This document shows positions 7,968-16,949 of a DNA stretch of 47,512 bases, piece by piece. Each line of letters begins with the position of its first letter. Position 1 is the stretch's first letter. The stretch is from an uncultured Acetatifactor sp. (lineage in GTDB: Bacteria > Bacillota > Clostridia > Lachnospirales > Lachnospiraceae): the NCBI GenBank assembly GCA_910585805.1, contig CAJUFB010000002.1:70114-117625 (forward strand), given 5' to 3'. The position numbers and the translations under genes were made by a program. The notes under the pieces are model-generated. The model made no database searches. It had not been told where the DNA came from and saw nothing but the letters and a program-made list of their open reading frames with translations.

Positions 7968-8834
7968 TTATGATCTTATTTTTTCCGCAAGCTCGCTCAG
8001 CTTGCGTAATCTATGGTTTACTCCGGATTTCCCCAGAACAGGATTCAAATATTCTCCCAGTTCCTTCAAAGGCACATCCGGATATTCCAAACGCATTTCG
8101 GCCATCTCCCTCAATGAATCCGGCAGATTCTGGAAACCGTAATGTTTCCTGATATATTCGATATCCTCCACCTGCCTGGATGCGGCATTTACGGTTTTGG
8201 CGATATTTGCTGTCTCACAGTTCACCCGCCGGTTGACAGAATTCCTCATTTCCTTTATTATGCGCAGATTTTCCATGTTCATCAGTGATACGGGGGCTTC
8301 GCACACATTCAGCAGATCCACGATCCCGGCCCCTTCTTTCAGATATACCACATGATACTTTTTCCGACGGATGATCCTGGCCTCGATATCAAAACCCCTG
8401 ATCAGCTCCTGCAGCTGTGCGGCCTTCTCCTCATTGGTACAGTCGAATTCCAGATGATATCCCTTTGCCGGATCGCTCATTGAACCTATACTTAGAAATG
8501 CCCCTCTCAGGAAAGCCCTCTGACAGCAGGCATTTTTGATCAGAATCGGACTTACAGGGCCGTCCGGCTCTCCCACTTTACGCAGCAGTCCCTCTATATC
8601 CTCTTCCCGCAGCACAATGTCCGTATCTATATTATATGTTTTTTTCAATAATGTAAAGCCTTTTCTGGCGACAGCTTCATTTTCCGTCTGAAAGCCGATG
8701 GTGAAACCGCCATTTTCGTCTCTTCCGTACTGACCGCACAGATTCATAATGGCTGCCAGTTCGGCGATCTGGCAATGTCTCGCGGGACTGATCCGCTTCG
8801 CCAGCTCTTCTTTTACTTCACTTGAGAATGACAT
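7968..8834 (-). CDS. whiA: DNA-binding protein WhiA
   Basis: A 288-residue WhiA, a LAGLIDADG-like fold fused to a helix-turn-helix. It begins MSFSSEVKEELAKR, contains CCQRAFLRGAFLSIGSMSDP and YHLEFDC in the homing-endonuclease-like half, and NMENLRIIKEMRNSVNRRVN followed by CETANIAKTVNAASRQ leading to the C-terminal DNA-binding domain (PDVPLKELGEYL...SGVNHRLRKL). In actinobacteria WhiA controls sporulation septation; in Bacillus it affects cell division and chromosome handling. AGGAGGG lies just upstream of the ATG. Neighbours rapZ upstream and the crh-like gene downstream match the conserved Firmicutes order, except that yvcK is missing. Confidence 0.95.
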   Translation of the reverse strand: MSFSSEVKEELAKRISPARHCQIAELAAIMNLCGQYGRDENGGFTIGFQTENEAVARKGFTLLKKTYNIDTDIVLREEDIEGLLRKVGEPDGPVSPILIKNACCQRAFLRGAFLSIGSMSDPAKGYHLEFDCTNEEKAAQLQELIRGFDIEARIIRRKKYHVVYLKEGAGIVDLLNVCEAPVSLMNMENLRIIKEMRNSVNRRVNCETANIAKTVNAASRQVEDIEYIRKHYGFQNLPDSLREMAEMRLEYPDVPLKELGEYLNPVLGKSGVNHRLRKLSELAEKIRS

Positions 8835-8928
8835 ATGCCCTCCTCATTCAGATCTTTGAACGCCTCCTGTCTTCCATTCCATCCGAACACTCATCACAGC
8901 AGTCCGTGCAGGCCGAAAAGCGCCGTTG

Positions 8929-9795
8929 TTACTTTCCCTCTTGTCTTACATCCCTGTGATAAAGCTTGAGCCCATATTTTCCCCTGTCCTTCATACGTTT
9001 ATAAAGCTCATTGGCAAGCGTAACGCTCCTGTGCTTTCCCCCGGTACAGCCGATGGCAACCACCAGACGGTACTTTCCCTCCTTGACATAGTTGGGGATC
9101 AGGAACTGCAGCAGATCTGACATTTTCGTCATAAATTCTTCCGCTTCCGGAAATCCCATCACATATTCCTGCACTTCCCCGTCATTACCGGTTTTATATT
9201 TCAGCTCATCCACATAAAAGGGGTTGGGCAGAAAACGCACATCCATCACCAGATCTGCATCTGACGGTATCCCGTGCTTAAACCCAAATGACATTACTGT
9301 CACCATCAGGCTGTTGTATTCCGCATTCTCCACAAAAATGCGGTCGAGCTCCTCCTTCAGTTCTCTGGTCAAAAGGAGCGAAGTATCCATTACATAGTCC
9401 GCGTCATGCCGGATCTTTTCCAGCACCCGCCTCTCTGCTCTGACACCATCCTCCACCCTTCCGTCCACCGCCAGGGGATGGATCCTCCTGGTTTCTTTAT
9501 AGCGCTTGATCAGGACATTTTCATCCGCGTCCATAAAGAGTATCTCCAGATCATACCCCGCTTTTTTCAGCTTTTCCAGAACCTGGGTAGCGCCCTCAAA
9601 GGACTGGCCTGAACGTACGTCAATCCCCAGCGCCACTTTGCCCACCTCGCTGCCCGGCATGGATACCAGCTCCACGAACTTTTCGATCAGGGATACCGGA
9701 AGGTTGTCCACACAATAAAATCCGGCATCTTCCAACATTTTCAGGGCGGTGCTCTTCCCCCCGCCGCTCATTCCAGTCACCACTACAAATCTCAT
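8929..9795 (-). CDS. rapZ: RNase adapter / nucleotide-binding protein RapZ (YvcJ)
   Basis: A 288-residue P-loop protein of the RapZ/YvcJ family. The N-terminal Walker A is VTGMSGGGKST, followed by DAGFYCVDNLP; the second half has DLVMDVRFLPNPFYVDELK and the C-terminal signature VVAIGCTGGKHRSVTLANEL. In Escherichia coli RapZ senses glucosamine-6-phosphate and guides RNase E to a small RNA; in Firmicutes YvcJ binds and hydrolyses GTP/ATP and its target is less clear. The ATG has GAGAAG close upstream. It sits between murB (258 bases upstream on the minus strand) and whiA (94 bases downstream). The 258-base gap shows nothing recognisable. Confidence 0.94.
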   Translation of the reverse strand: MRFVVVTGMSGGGKSTALKMLEDAGFYCVDNLPVSLIEKFVELVSMPGSEVGKVALGIDVRSGQSFEGATQVLEKLKKAGYDLEILFMDADENVLIKRYKETRRIHPLAVDGRVEDGVRAERRVLEKIRHDADYVMDTSLLLTRELKEELDRIFVENAEYNSLMVTVMSFGFKHGIPSDADLVMDVRFLPNPFYVDELKYKTGNDGEVQEYVMGFPEAEEFMTKMSDLLQFLIPNYVKEGKYRLVVAIGCTGGKHRSVTLANELYKRMKDRGKYGLKLYHRDVRQEGK

Positions 9796-10053
9796 GTCTT
9801 CTCACACTTTCCGTTATGCCGCCTCAGGCGTCAGCGCTGTCAGGAACGGCCCCCGGCAATAAACCGGTACCGGCAAAGCGCAAAAACATACCTGAAGGCA
9901 CACTCGCCCGACCGGCACCACCAACTGCTGCCGTGCCGGAAGAATGTCAGCACTTTGAGCATTCATGACAGAACGATTCAAATCTTCAAGCAAAACTCAT
10001 CCACTTTGGACCGATTACTTCCCGGCCTTGGAAAATCTTCATCCCATTCACGC

Positions 10054-10965
10054 TTACCAGCCCAGAAATACAATCTCCGGCTCCAGCTCCACCCGAAACT
10101 GCCTCCTGACCCTGGCCTGTATCTCCGTGATCACATCCCGCACATCCCGGGCCGTAGCATTTCCTGTGTTGACTACAAATCCACAATGCTTTTCCGACAC
10201 ACAGGCACCGCCTATCCGAAAGCCTTTCAGCCCTGCCTCCATAATGAGCTTCCCCGCAAAATATCCTTCGGGCCGCTTAAAAGTACTTCCCGCGCTGGGA
10301 TATTCCAGCGGCTGCTTCTCTCTCCGCCGCGCTGCAAGTTCTTCCATCTTGCCTTTTATGACACTCCTGTCACCCGGTTCAAGCCGGAATGTAACCTCTG
10401 TCACAATAAAAGGGCTCTGACGGATGATACTGGTGCGGTAGCCGAACTCCATGGTGCCGTTGTCCAGCTCCAGCAGCTCGCCTTCCCTGCTTACCACATT
10501 TACCTGCGTCACCACCTGGCTCATCTCTCCTCCGTAGGCCCCGGCGTTCATGACTACGCCGCCGCCTACGGTACCGGGAATGCCAGAGGCAAATTCCAGC
10601 CCTGTCAGCCCCTGCTCCATCGCGGCACGCGCCACCTGCGCCAGTGTAGCTCCGGCTTTCGCGAAAATATGATCCCCCTGTACGGAAATCGAATTCATCC
10701 TTGACCCGGTCTGCAGGATAATGCCCCTGTACCCGGTGTCATTTACAAGCAGATTACTTCCATTTCCCAGTACAAAAAACGACACTTCTGCCATTTCCAG
10801 ATATTTCCGCACTTTCTTCAGCTGTTCTTCATTTTCCAACTCCACAAAGCAATCGGCAGGCCCACCTATCCGAAATGTAGTATGAGCCGCCATCGGTTCC
10901 TGCAGATGAATATTCTCCCGCGGTACAAACTTTTGCAATGCTTCGATTACTGCTCCACCGATCAT
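10054..10965 (-). CDS. murB: UDP-N-acetylmuramate dehydrogenase (UDP-N-acetylenolpyruvoylglucosamine reductase)
   Basis: A 303-residue flavoenzyme for the NADPH-dependent reduction that yields UDP-N-acetylmuramate, the second committed step of peptidoglycan precursor synthesis. FAD-binding part: AAHTTFRIGGPADCFVEL, FFVLGNGSNLLV, and GLEFASGIPGTVGGGVVMNA. C-terminal part: YRTSII, SAGSTFKRP with the catalytic Ser, FRIGGACVSEKHCGFVVN and a final Glu-rich segment. It lacks the extra loop of type I enzymes, so it is the type II (Staphylococcus-like) form. The frame is open further upstream into the glucokinase gene; ATG 10965 is chosen because GGGAAG precedes it and the family N-terminus begins here. 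It starts 40 bases after the glucokinase stop. Confidence 0.95.
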   Translation of the reverse strand: MIGGAVIEALQKFVPRENIHLQEPMAAHTTFRIGGPADCFVELENEEQLKKVRKYLEMAEVSFFVLGNGSNLLVNDTGYRGIILQTGSRMNSISVQGDHIFAKAGATLAQVARAAMEQGLTGLEFASGIPGTVGGGVVMNAGAYGGEMSQVVTQVNVVSREGELLELDNGTMEFGYRTSIIRQSPFIVTEVTFRLEPGDRSVIKGKMEELAARRREKQPLEYPSAGSTFKRPEGYFAGKLIMEAGLKGFRIGGACVSEKHCGFVVNTGNATARDVRDVITEIQARVRRQFRVELEPEIVFLGW

Positions 10966-11005
10966 CTGATTACTTCCCTTTTCCCGGAAATATTCCGTCT
11001 TTATT

Positions 11006-11944
11006 CTATAACAGAACCAGCGCTGCCGCTCCGTAAATGCCCGCATCATTGCCAAGCTTTGCCAAGGCAAATTTCGTCTCCCTGCATTTCCCGAAGGCGT
11101 ATTTTCTGAAATACGGTTCAATATAGGAAAGCAGGATATCTCCGGCCCTGGAAACGCCGCCGCCTATGACGAAGATTTCCGGATTTACCACTGCGGACAC
11201 CATAGCCAGACCTTTGCCCAGATAATCCCCGAACTGCCCTGCGATCTCCTTCGCTGCCGCATCCCCGGCCTTCACCGCATCAAACACGGTCTTGGCAGAT
11301 ATATGCTCTCCCCGCAAAACCGTGGGGGTATCATGCTCCGCCAGATAACGCCTGGCCAGACGCGCAATGCCTGTGGCGGAAGTATATTGCTCCAGACAGC
11401 CCCTGTTCCCGCAATTGCAGTTTTCTGTCTCAGCATCCTCCAGGTGGACATGCCCGATCTCCCCGCCTGCTCCGAAGGCACCTACCAGAAGCCTTCCTCT
11501 GACGATAATGCCTCCGCCCACACCTGTGCCCAGGGTTACCGCCACCAGGCTGTCATAGCCTTTGCCTCCTCCCTGCCACATCTCGCCGAAGGCAGCCGCA
11601 TTGGCATCGTTTGCAGCCTTCACCGGTACCTTAATATATGCACCCAGCGCCTCCGGTATGTTAAAAGACCCCCAACCAAGGTTTACTGCCCCGCCCAGGA
11701 TCGTGCCTTCCTCATTCATGGGTCCGGGCACACCTACGCCTACCCCCGTCAGTTCCTCTTCCCGGATTCCTTTTTCTTTCAGCTTCGCCTGAATGCTCCT
11801 GGCCACGTCCGGAAGAATGGAAGCGCCGTTATTGTCCTTCACCGTGGGAATCTCCCATTTGTCCAGCACATTGCCCTCTCCGTCGAAGAGTCCCATCTTA
11901 ACAGTCGTTCCACCGATGTCAACCCCAAATGCATACTTACTCAT
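11006..11944 (-). CDS. glk: ROK-family glucokinase
   Basis: A 312-residue ROK kinase that probably phosphorylates glucose with ATP. The phosphate-1 loop is FGVDIGGTTVKMGLFD; then GVGVPGPMNEEG, AANDANAAAFGEMW with the catalytic Asp, VTLGTGVGGGII, and GEIGHVHLEDAETENCNCGN leading into RGCLEQY, the ROK zinc-binding Cys cluster. The adenosine-binding segment FVIGGGVSRAGDILL is near the C-terminus. GGAG precedes the ATG. Position between hprK and murB links glucose entry with the HprK/Crh-like control pair. A sugar other than glucose is possible, but the whole pattern is that of Firmicutes GlkA. Confidence 0.93.
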   Translation of the reverse strand: MSKYAFGVDIGGTTVKMGLFDGEGNVLDKWEIPTVKDNNGASILPDVARSIQAKLKEKGIREEELTGVGVGVPGPMNEEGTILGGAVNLGWGSFNIPEALGAYIKVPVKAANDANAAAFGEMWQGGGKGYDSLVAVTLGTGVGGGIIVRGRLLVGAFGAGGEIGHVHLEDAETENCNCGNRGCLEQYTSATGIARLARRYLAEHDTPTVLRGEHISAKTVFDAVKAGDAAAKEIAGQFGDYLGKGLAMVSAVVNPEIFVIGGGVSRAGDILLSYIEPYFRKYAFGKCRETKFALAKLGNDAGIYGAAALVLL

Positions 11945-12000
11945 ACCTTTTCTCCATCCTCTCTATAACAGCTTATCTCACGGCTGAACTGCCGGTTCCT

Positions 12001-12160
12001 TCTGAAGTATACCCGTGAACACAGCCATTTGCCGCTTTCTCCTGAAGCATCTTCGTGAGCACAGCCATTTGCCGCTTTCTCCTGAAGCATCTTCGTGAGC
12101 ACAGCCATTTGCCGCTTTCTTCCGAAGCATCTTCATGAGCGCAGTCATCTGCCGCTTTCG
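12001..12160. repeat. Four 40-bp tandem repeats between hprK and glk
   Basis: The unit is CCTGAAGCATCTTCGTGAGC followed by ACAGCCATTTGCCGCTTTCT, present at 12001, 12041, 12081 and 12121; units 2 and 3 are identical and the outer two diverged. The period is not a multiple of three, so the open frame that crosses it (11973-12242, minus strand) shifts phase each unit and is not credible as a protein. It lies in the 294-base gap between hprK and the glucokinase gene. Confidence 0.9.
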
Positions 12161-12238
12161 ATTCTGCCTTGCAGCAGCGCCCGTTCGCTATACATCTCAT
12201 CTGGCAAATTTCAGATCGTGCCTGTAAATAATCTCCGG

Positions 12239-13186
12239 TCAAAACGGATCCGGCTCATCCTCCTTCTTTCTGGCAAATGAATTCTGTACCCTGGAATAGA
12301 GTTCCTGCGCCGCATTATAGCCCATTTTCTTCTGACGGTGATTCACTGCCGCAGACTCGCAGATCACGGCTACATTTCTGCCGGGACGGATGGGAATGTT
12401 GTAGCAGACTACTTTATTTCCCATGTATTCCGTATAATTCTCCTCCAGCCCCAATCTGTCATATTCCTTGTCCCTGTCCCAATCCTCCAGGCGGATAACA
12501 AGGTCAATATTCTGAGTATCCATAACGGCGGAGGCGCCAAAAAGAGCTTTCACATCCACCACACCGATTCCCCGCAGTTCGATCAGATGTTTCAGCATGT
12601 CCGGCGCAGAACCGACAAGTGTGTCATCACTGACCTTCCTGATCTCGACTACATCATCCGTAACCAGACGATGCCCCCGGCGCACCAGTTCCAGCGCGGC
12701 CTCGGACTTGCCGATACCGCTTTCCCCCGTGATCAGCAGACCCTCGCCATAGACATCCACCAACACACCGTGCACGGAGATACAGGGAGCAAGCTTCACA
12801 TTCAGCCATCTGATCGCCTCAGCCATAAATGCGGAAGTGGATTTCCTGGTGGAAAGAATGGGAACCCTGTGTACCAGCGCGGCCTGCACAAAGATGGGAT
12901 CCGGCTTCAGCTCACGGCAAAATACTACAGCCGATACGTCATAGCTCATAAACTCGTCGTAGATCTCCCGCTTTCTCTCGTCGGTCATATTTTCCATATA
13001 GCTGTATTCCACGAAACCGATGATCTGCAGCCGGGTGGAATCAAAATGCTCAAAATATCCAGCCAGCGGCAGCGCAGGACGATTGACATCCGGCTGTGTA
13101 ATACGGATATCCTTCACATCAATCTCAGGCGTAAGGTTTTCCAGTTTCATTTTTTCGATCAATCGGGTCAGTCTGACACTTTCCAT
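12239..13186 (-). CDS. hprK: HPr kinase/phosphorylase
   Basis: A 315-residue bifunctional enzyme that phosphorylates Ser46 of HPr/Crh with ATP or pyrophosphate and removes it with phosphate, setting carbon catabolite repression. The N-terminal domain has NRPALPLAGYFEHFDSTRLQ; the catalytic domain has the P-loop LLITGESGIGKSEAALELV, then RLVTDDVVEIRK, LIELRGIGVVDVKALFG (family signature) and IPIRPGRNVAVICESAA. The frame extends 17 codons upstream to an ATG at 13237, but that codon coincides with the expected transcription start and has no ribosome site; ATG 13186 has AGGAG upstream and matches the family N-terminus. The crh-like target gene is four genes downstream. Confidence 0.93.
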   Translation of the reverse strand: MESVRLTRLIEKMKLENLTPEIDVKDIRITQPDVNRPALPLAGYFEHFDSTRLQIIGFVEYSYMENMTDERKREIYDEFMSYDVSAVVFCRELKPDPIFVQAALVHRVPILSTRKSTSAFMAEAIRWLNVKLAPCISVHGVLVDVYGEGLLITGESGIGKSEAALELVRRGHRLVTDDVVEIRKVSDDTLVGSAPDMLKHLIELRGIGVVDVKALFGASAVMDTQNIDLVIRLEDWDRDKEYDRLGLEENYTEYMGNKVVCYNIPIRPGRNVAVICESAAVNHRQKKMGYNAAQELYSRVQNSFARKKEDEPDPF

Positions 13187-13242
13187 ATCCGGGTTTTCTC
13201 CTGTTTTTGTCTTAAGATCATGGGTTTTAACATCCATATTGT

Positions 13243-13270
13243 ATCATAATTAAAGCCTGTTGTGAAGCAA
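13243..13270 (-). promoter_or_regulatory. Probable sigma-A promoter of hprK
   Basis: Minus strand: -35 TTGCTT (13265-13270), 16-base spacer, -10 TATGAT (13243-13248), predicted start near 13236. This supports the internal hprK start at 13186 and gives the hprK-glk-murB cluster its own promoter below uvrC. Confidence 0.5.
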
Positions 13271-13492
13271 AATCCCACAACTATTTTGCTCCAATCCGTA
13301 AACGCCTCATCTTCTGCATTTTGTGCCATACAGAACGATATTTTGTTTCCGCAGGCGGCTTTGCATGAGAAGTCCGCCCTTTATGCTCACAATCGAAAAC
13401 ATCTGCCACCTGAAATGTATAACCGGTGAGCGTCTGCGCACCGCAGAACAGAAATCGGCAATTGTTTGCGCTGACAGGTATATCCGGCCGGA

Positions 13493-15379
13493 CTATTGAC
13501 CTGCCGTGGTTCCGCCGGAGTCCCTGCGGAAAAATCCGTAAATTTCCTCCGCTGCCCGGCGGTTGATCTCCGGCAGCGCCGCAAGCTCTTCCACCTCTGC
13601 CGCCTTTATCTCCTCAATTGATTTAAAATGCCGCATCAGGGCCTTTCTCCTGGCAGGACCCACACCCGGAATTTCATCCAGAACGGATTTCACCTGGGCC
13701 TTGCTGCGCAGAGAGCGATGATACTCAATGGCAAAGCGGTGGGCTTCGTCCTGTACCCTGGTGATCAGCTTAAACCCTTCGGAACGGGTGTCGATGGGAA
13801 GCTCCACATTGTTGAAATACAGCCCTCTGGTCCGGTGGTTGTCATCCTTCACCATGCCGCAGACCGGAATGGCAATCTTCAGCTCCTGCAGCACGGAAAG
13901 GGCGATATTGACCTGGCCCCGGCCTCCGTCCATCATAAGCAGATCCGGAAATCTGGTAAAGCTGCCGTAGGTCCTGTCCAGGTCTTTCTCCTCCAGTTCC
14001 CGCCCCTCCTCCAGCCCGTGGCGGAACCGTCTGGTCAGCACTTCCCTCATGCAGGCATAGTCGTCTGGCCCGGATACGGTCTTGATGCGGAATTTCCGGT
14101 AATCGCTGGGCTTGGGCCTGCCCTTTTCAAATACGATCATGGAGCCTACATTTTCAAATCCGTTGATATTGGAGATATCGAAAGCTTCCATTCTCTCGAT
14201 ATGCTCCATTCCCAACAGCGCCGCAATCTCCTTCGCCGCGCCTATGGTGCGGCCTTCCTCCCGCTTCAGCCTTTCTCTGTCCTGTTCCAGAATATGCTTC
14301 GCGTTCTGGGCCGCCAGCTCTACCAGCTTTTCCTTGGAGCCAATCTTGGGCACCCGTATGTAGACTCTTGCCCCTTTGCGCCCGGCGAGCCACTTCTCGA
14401 TCAGCTCCCTGTCCCCGATCTCATACTGCAGCATCAGTTCTCTGGGTATAAAGGGCGTACCGGCGTAAAACTGCTTTACGAAATTCTCCAGGATTTCCGC
14501 CTTGCTTCCGGATGACACATTTGTCATATAGTAATGCTCTCTGCCGATCAGCTTTCCGTCCCGAACAAAGAAAACCTGTACCACCGCTTCCCGCTCGTCC
14601 TGATACATGGCGATGATATCCTTGTCTTCTCCCACGCTGTCCGTGATCTTCTGTTTCTGGGACACCTGTTTGACACTGTTGTAGAGGTCCCGGTAGCCCG
14701 CTGCGGCCTCGAAATCCAGTATCTCCGCCGCTTCTTTCATCTTCGACTCCAGGTCATTCAATATCAGATTGTAATTGCCGTTCAGAAATTCCAGCGCCTG
14801 GGACACCTGTTCTCTGTACTGCTCCTTGCTGACATATCCCTGGCAGGGAGCGTTGCACTGTTTGATATGGTAGTTCAGGCAGGGGCGCTCCAGGCCGATA
14901 TCTCTGGGCAGGCTGCGGTTACAGGTGCGCAGATGGTAAAGCTTGTTCAGCAGCTCAATGGTATCTTTCACCGCTGCCGCGCTGGTATATGGTCCGAAAT
15001 ACTTCGATTTATCCTTTTTCATGACCCGGGAAAAGAGTATGCGGGGATAATCCTCCCCCACCGTCACCTTGATGTAGGGATAGGTCTTGTCGTCCTTCAG
15101 CAGGGTATTGTACTTCGGTGAATGCTCCTTGATCAGATTGTTCTCCAGGACAAGGGCTTCCAGCTCGGAATCCGTGACAATATATTCAAAGCGCGCAATC
15201 AGTGACACCATCTTGTCAATCATGGGGCCTCTGCCGATATTTTCACGGAAGTACGAGCGTACACGATTGTGAAGATTGATGGCCTTGCCTACATACAAAA
15301 TGACATCTTTGTCATCTCTCATGATATAGACGCCCGGATTTTTAGGAAGCTTCTTTAATTCTTCTTCAAAATTAAACAT
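13493..15379 (-). CDS. uvrC: Excinuclease ABC subunit UvrC
   Basis: A 628-residue nucleotide-excision-repair endonuclease that makes both incisions around a UvrB-marked lesion. Domains in order: GIY-YIG nuclease (GVYIMRDDKDVILYVGKA, about 15-95, 3' incision), a cysteine cluster around LERPCLNYHIKQCNAPCQGY (about 165-180), a UVR motif for UvrB contact (about 205-240), the RNase H-like 5' nuclease (MEAFDISNINGFENVGSMIV and DLLMMDGGRGQVN), and a C-terminal tandem helix-hairpin-helix (DEIPGVGPARRKALMRHF). Length is normal. It starts 4 bases after the amidase stop codon, so the two are co-transcribed. Confidence 0.97.
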   Translation of the reverse strand: MFNFEEELKKLPKNPGVYIMRDDKDVILYVGKAINLHNRVRSYFRENIGRGPMIDKMVSLIARFEYIVTDSELEALVLENNLIKEHSPKYNTLLKDDKTYPYIKVTVGEDYPRILFSRVMKKDKSKYFGPYTSAAAVKDTIELLNKLYHLRTCNRSLPRDIGLERPCLNYHIKQCNAPCQGYVSKEQYREQVSQALEFLNGNYNLILNDLESKMKEAAEILDFEAAAGYRDLYNSVKQVSQKQKITDSVGEDKDIIAMYQDEREAVVQVFFVRDGKLIGREHYYMTNVSSGSKAEILENFVKQFYAGTPFIPRELMLQYEIGDRELIEKWLAGRKGARVYIRVPKIGSKEKLVELAAQNAKHILEQDRERLKREEGRTIGAAKEIAALLGMEHIERMEAFDISNINGFENVGSMIVFEKGRPKPSDYRKFRIKTVSGPDDYACMREVLTRRFRHGLEEGRELEEKDLDRTYGSFTRFPDLLMMDGGRGQVNIALSVLQELKIAIPVCGMVKDDNHRTRGLYFNNVELPIDTRSEGFKLITRVQDEAHRFAIEYHRSLRSKAQVKSVLDEIPGVGPARRKALMRHFKSIEEIKAAEVEELAALPEINRRAAEEIYGFFRRDSGGTTAGQ

Positions 15380-15383
15380 AGTG

Positions 15384-16532
15384 TCACTCCAGAAATTGAT
15401 CGATGCCGTTGGCTATCCCGTCCGCGATTTTCTCCTGATAATCCTCCGTGGCCATCAGGGTATCCTCTTCCGGATTGGTCATATAGCCCATCTCTACAAT
15501 GGTAACAGGCACCTGGCACCAGTTGATGCCGCTCATGGTATCCGTCTCCCACACATACTGCTTCTTACAGCCCGTTTCCGCCACCAGAGCGTCCAGCACC
15601 TTCTCCGACAGGCTTTTGCTCTGCTCATGGAAATCCGCATTGTAAGGGTTTGAGGCCGTCTGACAGATGGTCATGGCCCCATGAACGGAAGTGTTTTCCG
15701 AGCCGTTGGCATGGATACGGATAAAGGCGTCCGCGGCCGCGTCATTTGCCACCTGTGCCCGCTCGCTGTTGCTCATGTCCACATCATGTGAAGTCCTGAC
15801 CATGATAACCTGATAGCCCCGCTCCTGTAACTCGGCCTGCAGTTTTTCTGCTACCATCAGTGTAAGTTCATATTCCTTCAACCCGCTGGTCGCCCCGGAG
15901 GTACCGCCGGCAACCTTTGCCTTGGTCTCGCTTGCCCCCGGACCTATGGGCTCCTTTTCGCTGTTGCCCTTGCGCTGATGTCCGGCGTCGATGACCACCA
16001 CATATCCGTTCTGCTCTGCCGTCGCAGACGGCTCTGGTGTGGTCTCACTGACTGGACAATCCTCAGACTCCCGGGCGGATTCGCCGCCGATTCCGTCCGG
16101 GTTACCGGCTGTTGCCGGCGCTTCGCTGGTTTCAGGCTGGCCCGCTGCCTCTCCCCCCGGAGCTGTACCTGTCTCCGGCCGGCCTGTCTCTCCTGAAGCA
16201 TTTTCTTCCCTCTGTTCGCTTGCCGCCTGGTCGTCCTTCCGAGCAGCATTACTTCCGTCCGCTCCGGTATCATCTTCCGTAGTGTTGTTGCTCATGCTGC
16301 TTTTCCGACTATTTTCTGTCGTTTTTTTGTTTTCCCCGTCAGGCGTATGTATCTCTACCGTGGCCAAAGCTTCTGGGGAAGCCTCCTGTGCCAACTCGTC
16401 TGCATCGTCTGCAACCTGCCCCGCATTCCCGCAGCCAGTCAGCAGGATATACCAGAGCAGCCCTGTTATCGCCAGTCCATGGCAGATATATCGTCCCGAT
16501 TTCTTCTTTTTTTCTCTAAAAAATAACTTCAT
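15384..16532 (-). CDS. N-acetylmuramoyl-L-alanine amidase, lipoprotein
   Basis: A 382-residue Amidase_3 enzyme that cuts between N-acetylmuramic acid and the stem peptide of peptidoglycan. A basic N-terminus and hydrophobic segment end in a lipobox (ILLTGC, Cys at about 34), so it should be anchored to the outer face of the membrane. A long Glu/Thr/Ala-rich linker (about 40-175) follows. The catalytic domain starts VVVIDAGHQRKGNSEKEPIG (zinc His), continues KEYELTLMVAEKLQAELQER and ADAFIRIHANGSENTSVHG (zinc His), and ends VTIVEMGYMTNPEED with the catalytic Glu. GGAG precedes the ATG. It is the first gene of the amidase-uvrC transcript, divergent from the TIR genes. Confidence 0.92.
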   Translation of the reverse strand: MKLFFREKKKKSGRYICHGLAITGLLWYILLTGCGNAGQVADDADELAQEASPEALATVEIHTPDGENKKTTENSRKSSMSNNTTEDDTGADGSNAARKDDQAASEQREENASGETGRPETGTAPGGEAAGQPETSEAPATAGNPDGIGGESARESEDCPVSETTPEPSATAEQNGYVVVIDAGHQRKGNSEKEPIGPGASETKAKVAGGTSGATSGLKEYELTLMVAEKLQAELQERGYQVIMVRTSHDVDMSNSERAQVANDAAADAFIRIHANGSENTSVHGAMTICQTASNPYNADFHEQSKSLSEKVLDALVAETGCKKQYVWETDTMSGINWCQVPVTIVEMGYMTNPEEDTLMATEDYQEKIADGIANGIDQFLE

Positions 16533-16650
16533 TCTGTTCTCCTTCTCTCAGCGCTTTCCCCTGCCATCAGGAACCGAAAAGGCTGTTATTTGCCAGAATT
16601 CGCAAATCTGTCCGATGTGAGAAAATATGGCTGGCAGTCTTTCATTATAT

Positions 16651-16759
16651 TATACTGCAGACCGTCAGGATTTACAGTAATGTCTCCGGGAAAATACCTG
16701 GCTGGCGGTCTGCAGTCGGGTTGTACTGCAAATTTAACCTGTGCGCAGTAATTACTGCA
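16651..16759 (+). repeat. Dispersed palindromic repeat, copy 1
   Basis: A unit beginning TACTGCAGACCGTCAGG and containing CCTGGCTGGCGGTCTGCAGT, which fold back on each other, then CGGGTTGTACTGCAAATTTAAC. Near-identical copies lie at 20069-20177 and 38682-38767. A partial fragment (GAAAATATGGCTGGCAGTCT) lies just before, at 16621-16640. The 16533-16949 gap otherwise holds only the TIR promoter. Confidence 0.85.
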
Positions 16760-16883
16760 AATCTCATTGACATGCAGTATATATTATACCCTATGAACCG
16801 CCATTGCACAAGATGAAGATATACCATGTCAGCCGCAGCCCTGAGCATATAAGGACCTGAGGAGCTGTAGTTCTCATGACGAC

Positions 16884-16912
16884 TTGCGGAACCCGTAAAA
16901 ATATGTTAAAAT
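16884..16912 (+). promoter_or_regulatory. Probable sigma-A promoter of the TIR gene array
   Basis: -35 TTGCGG (16884-16889), 17-base spacer, -10 TAAAAT (16907-16912), predicted start near 16919, 31 bases before the first TIR start codon. Confidence 0.55.
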
Positions 16913-16949
16913 TTTACTGCAATAATCAGGAGCAAAAGGAGGCGCTGCA

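Noticed and set aside
11973..12242. Open frame on the minus strand across the 40-bp repeats
   Set aside because: The repeat period is not a multiple of three, so the peptide does not repeat; it fills the gap between two genes by chance.
13187..13237. Upstream start for hprK
   Set aside because: The ATG coincides with the predicted transcription start and lacks a ribosome site; the family N-terminus begins at the internal ATG.
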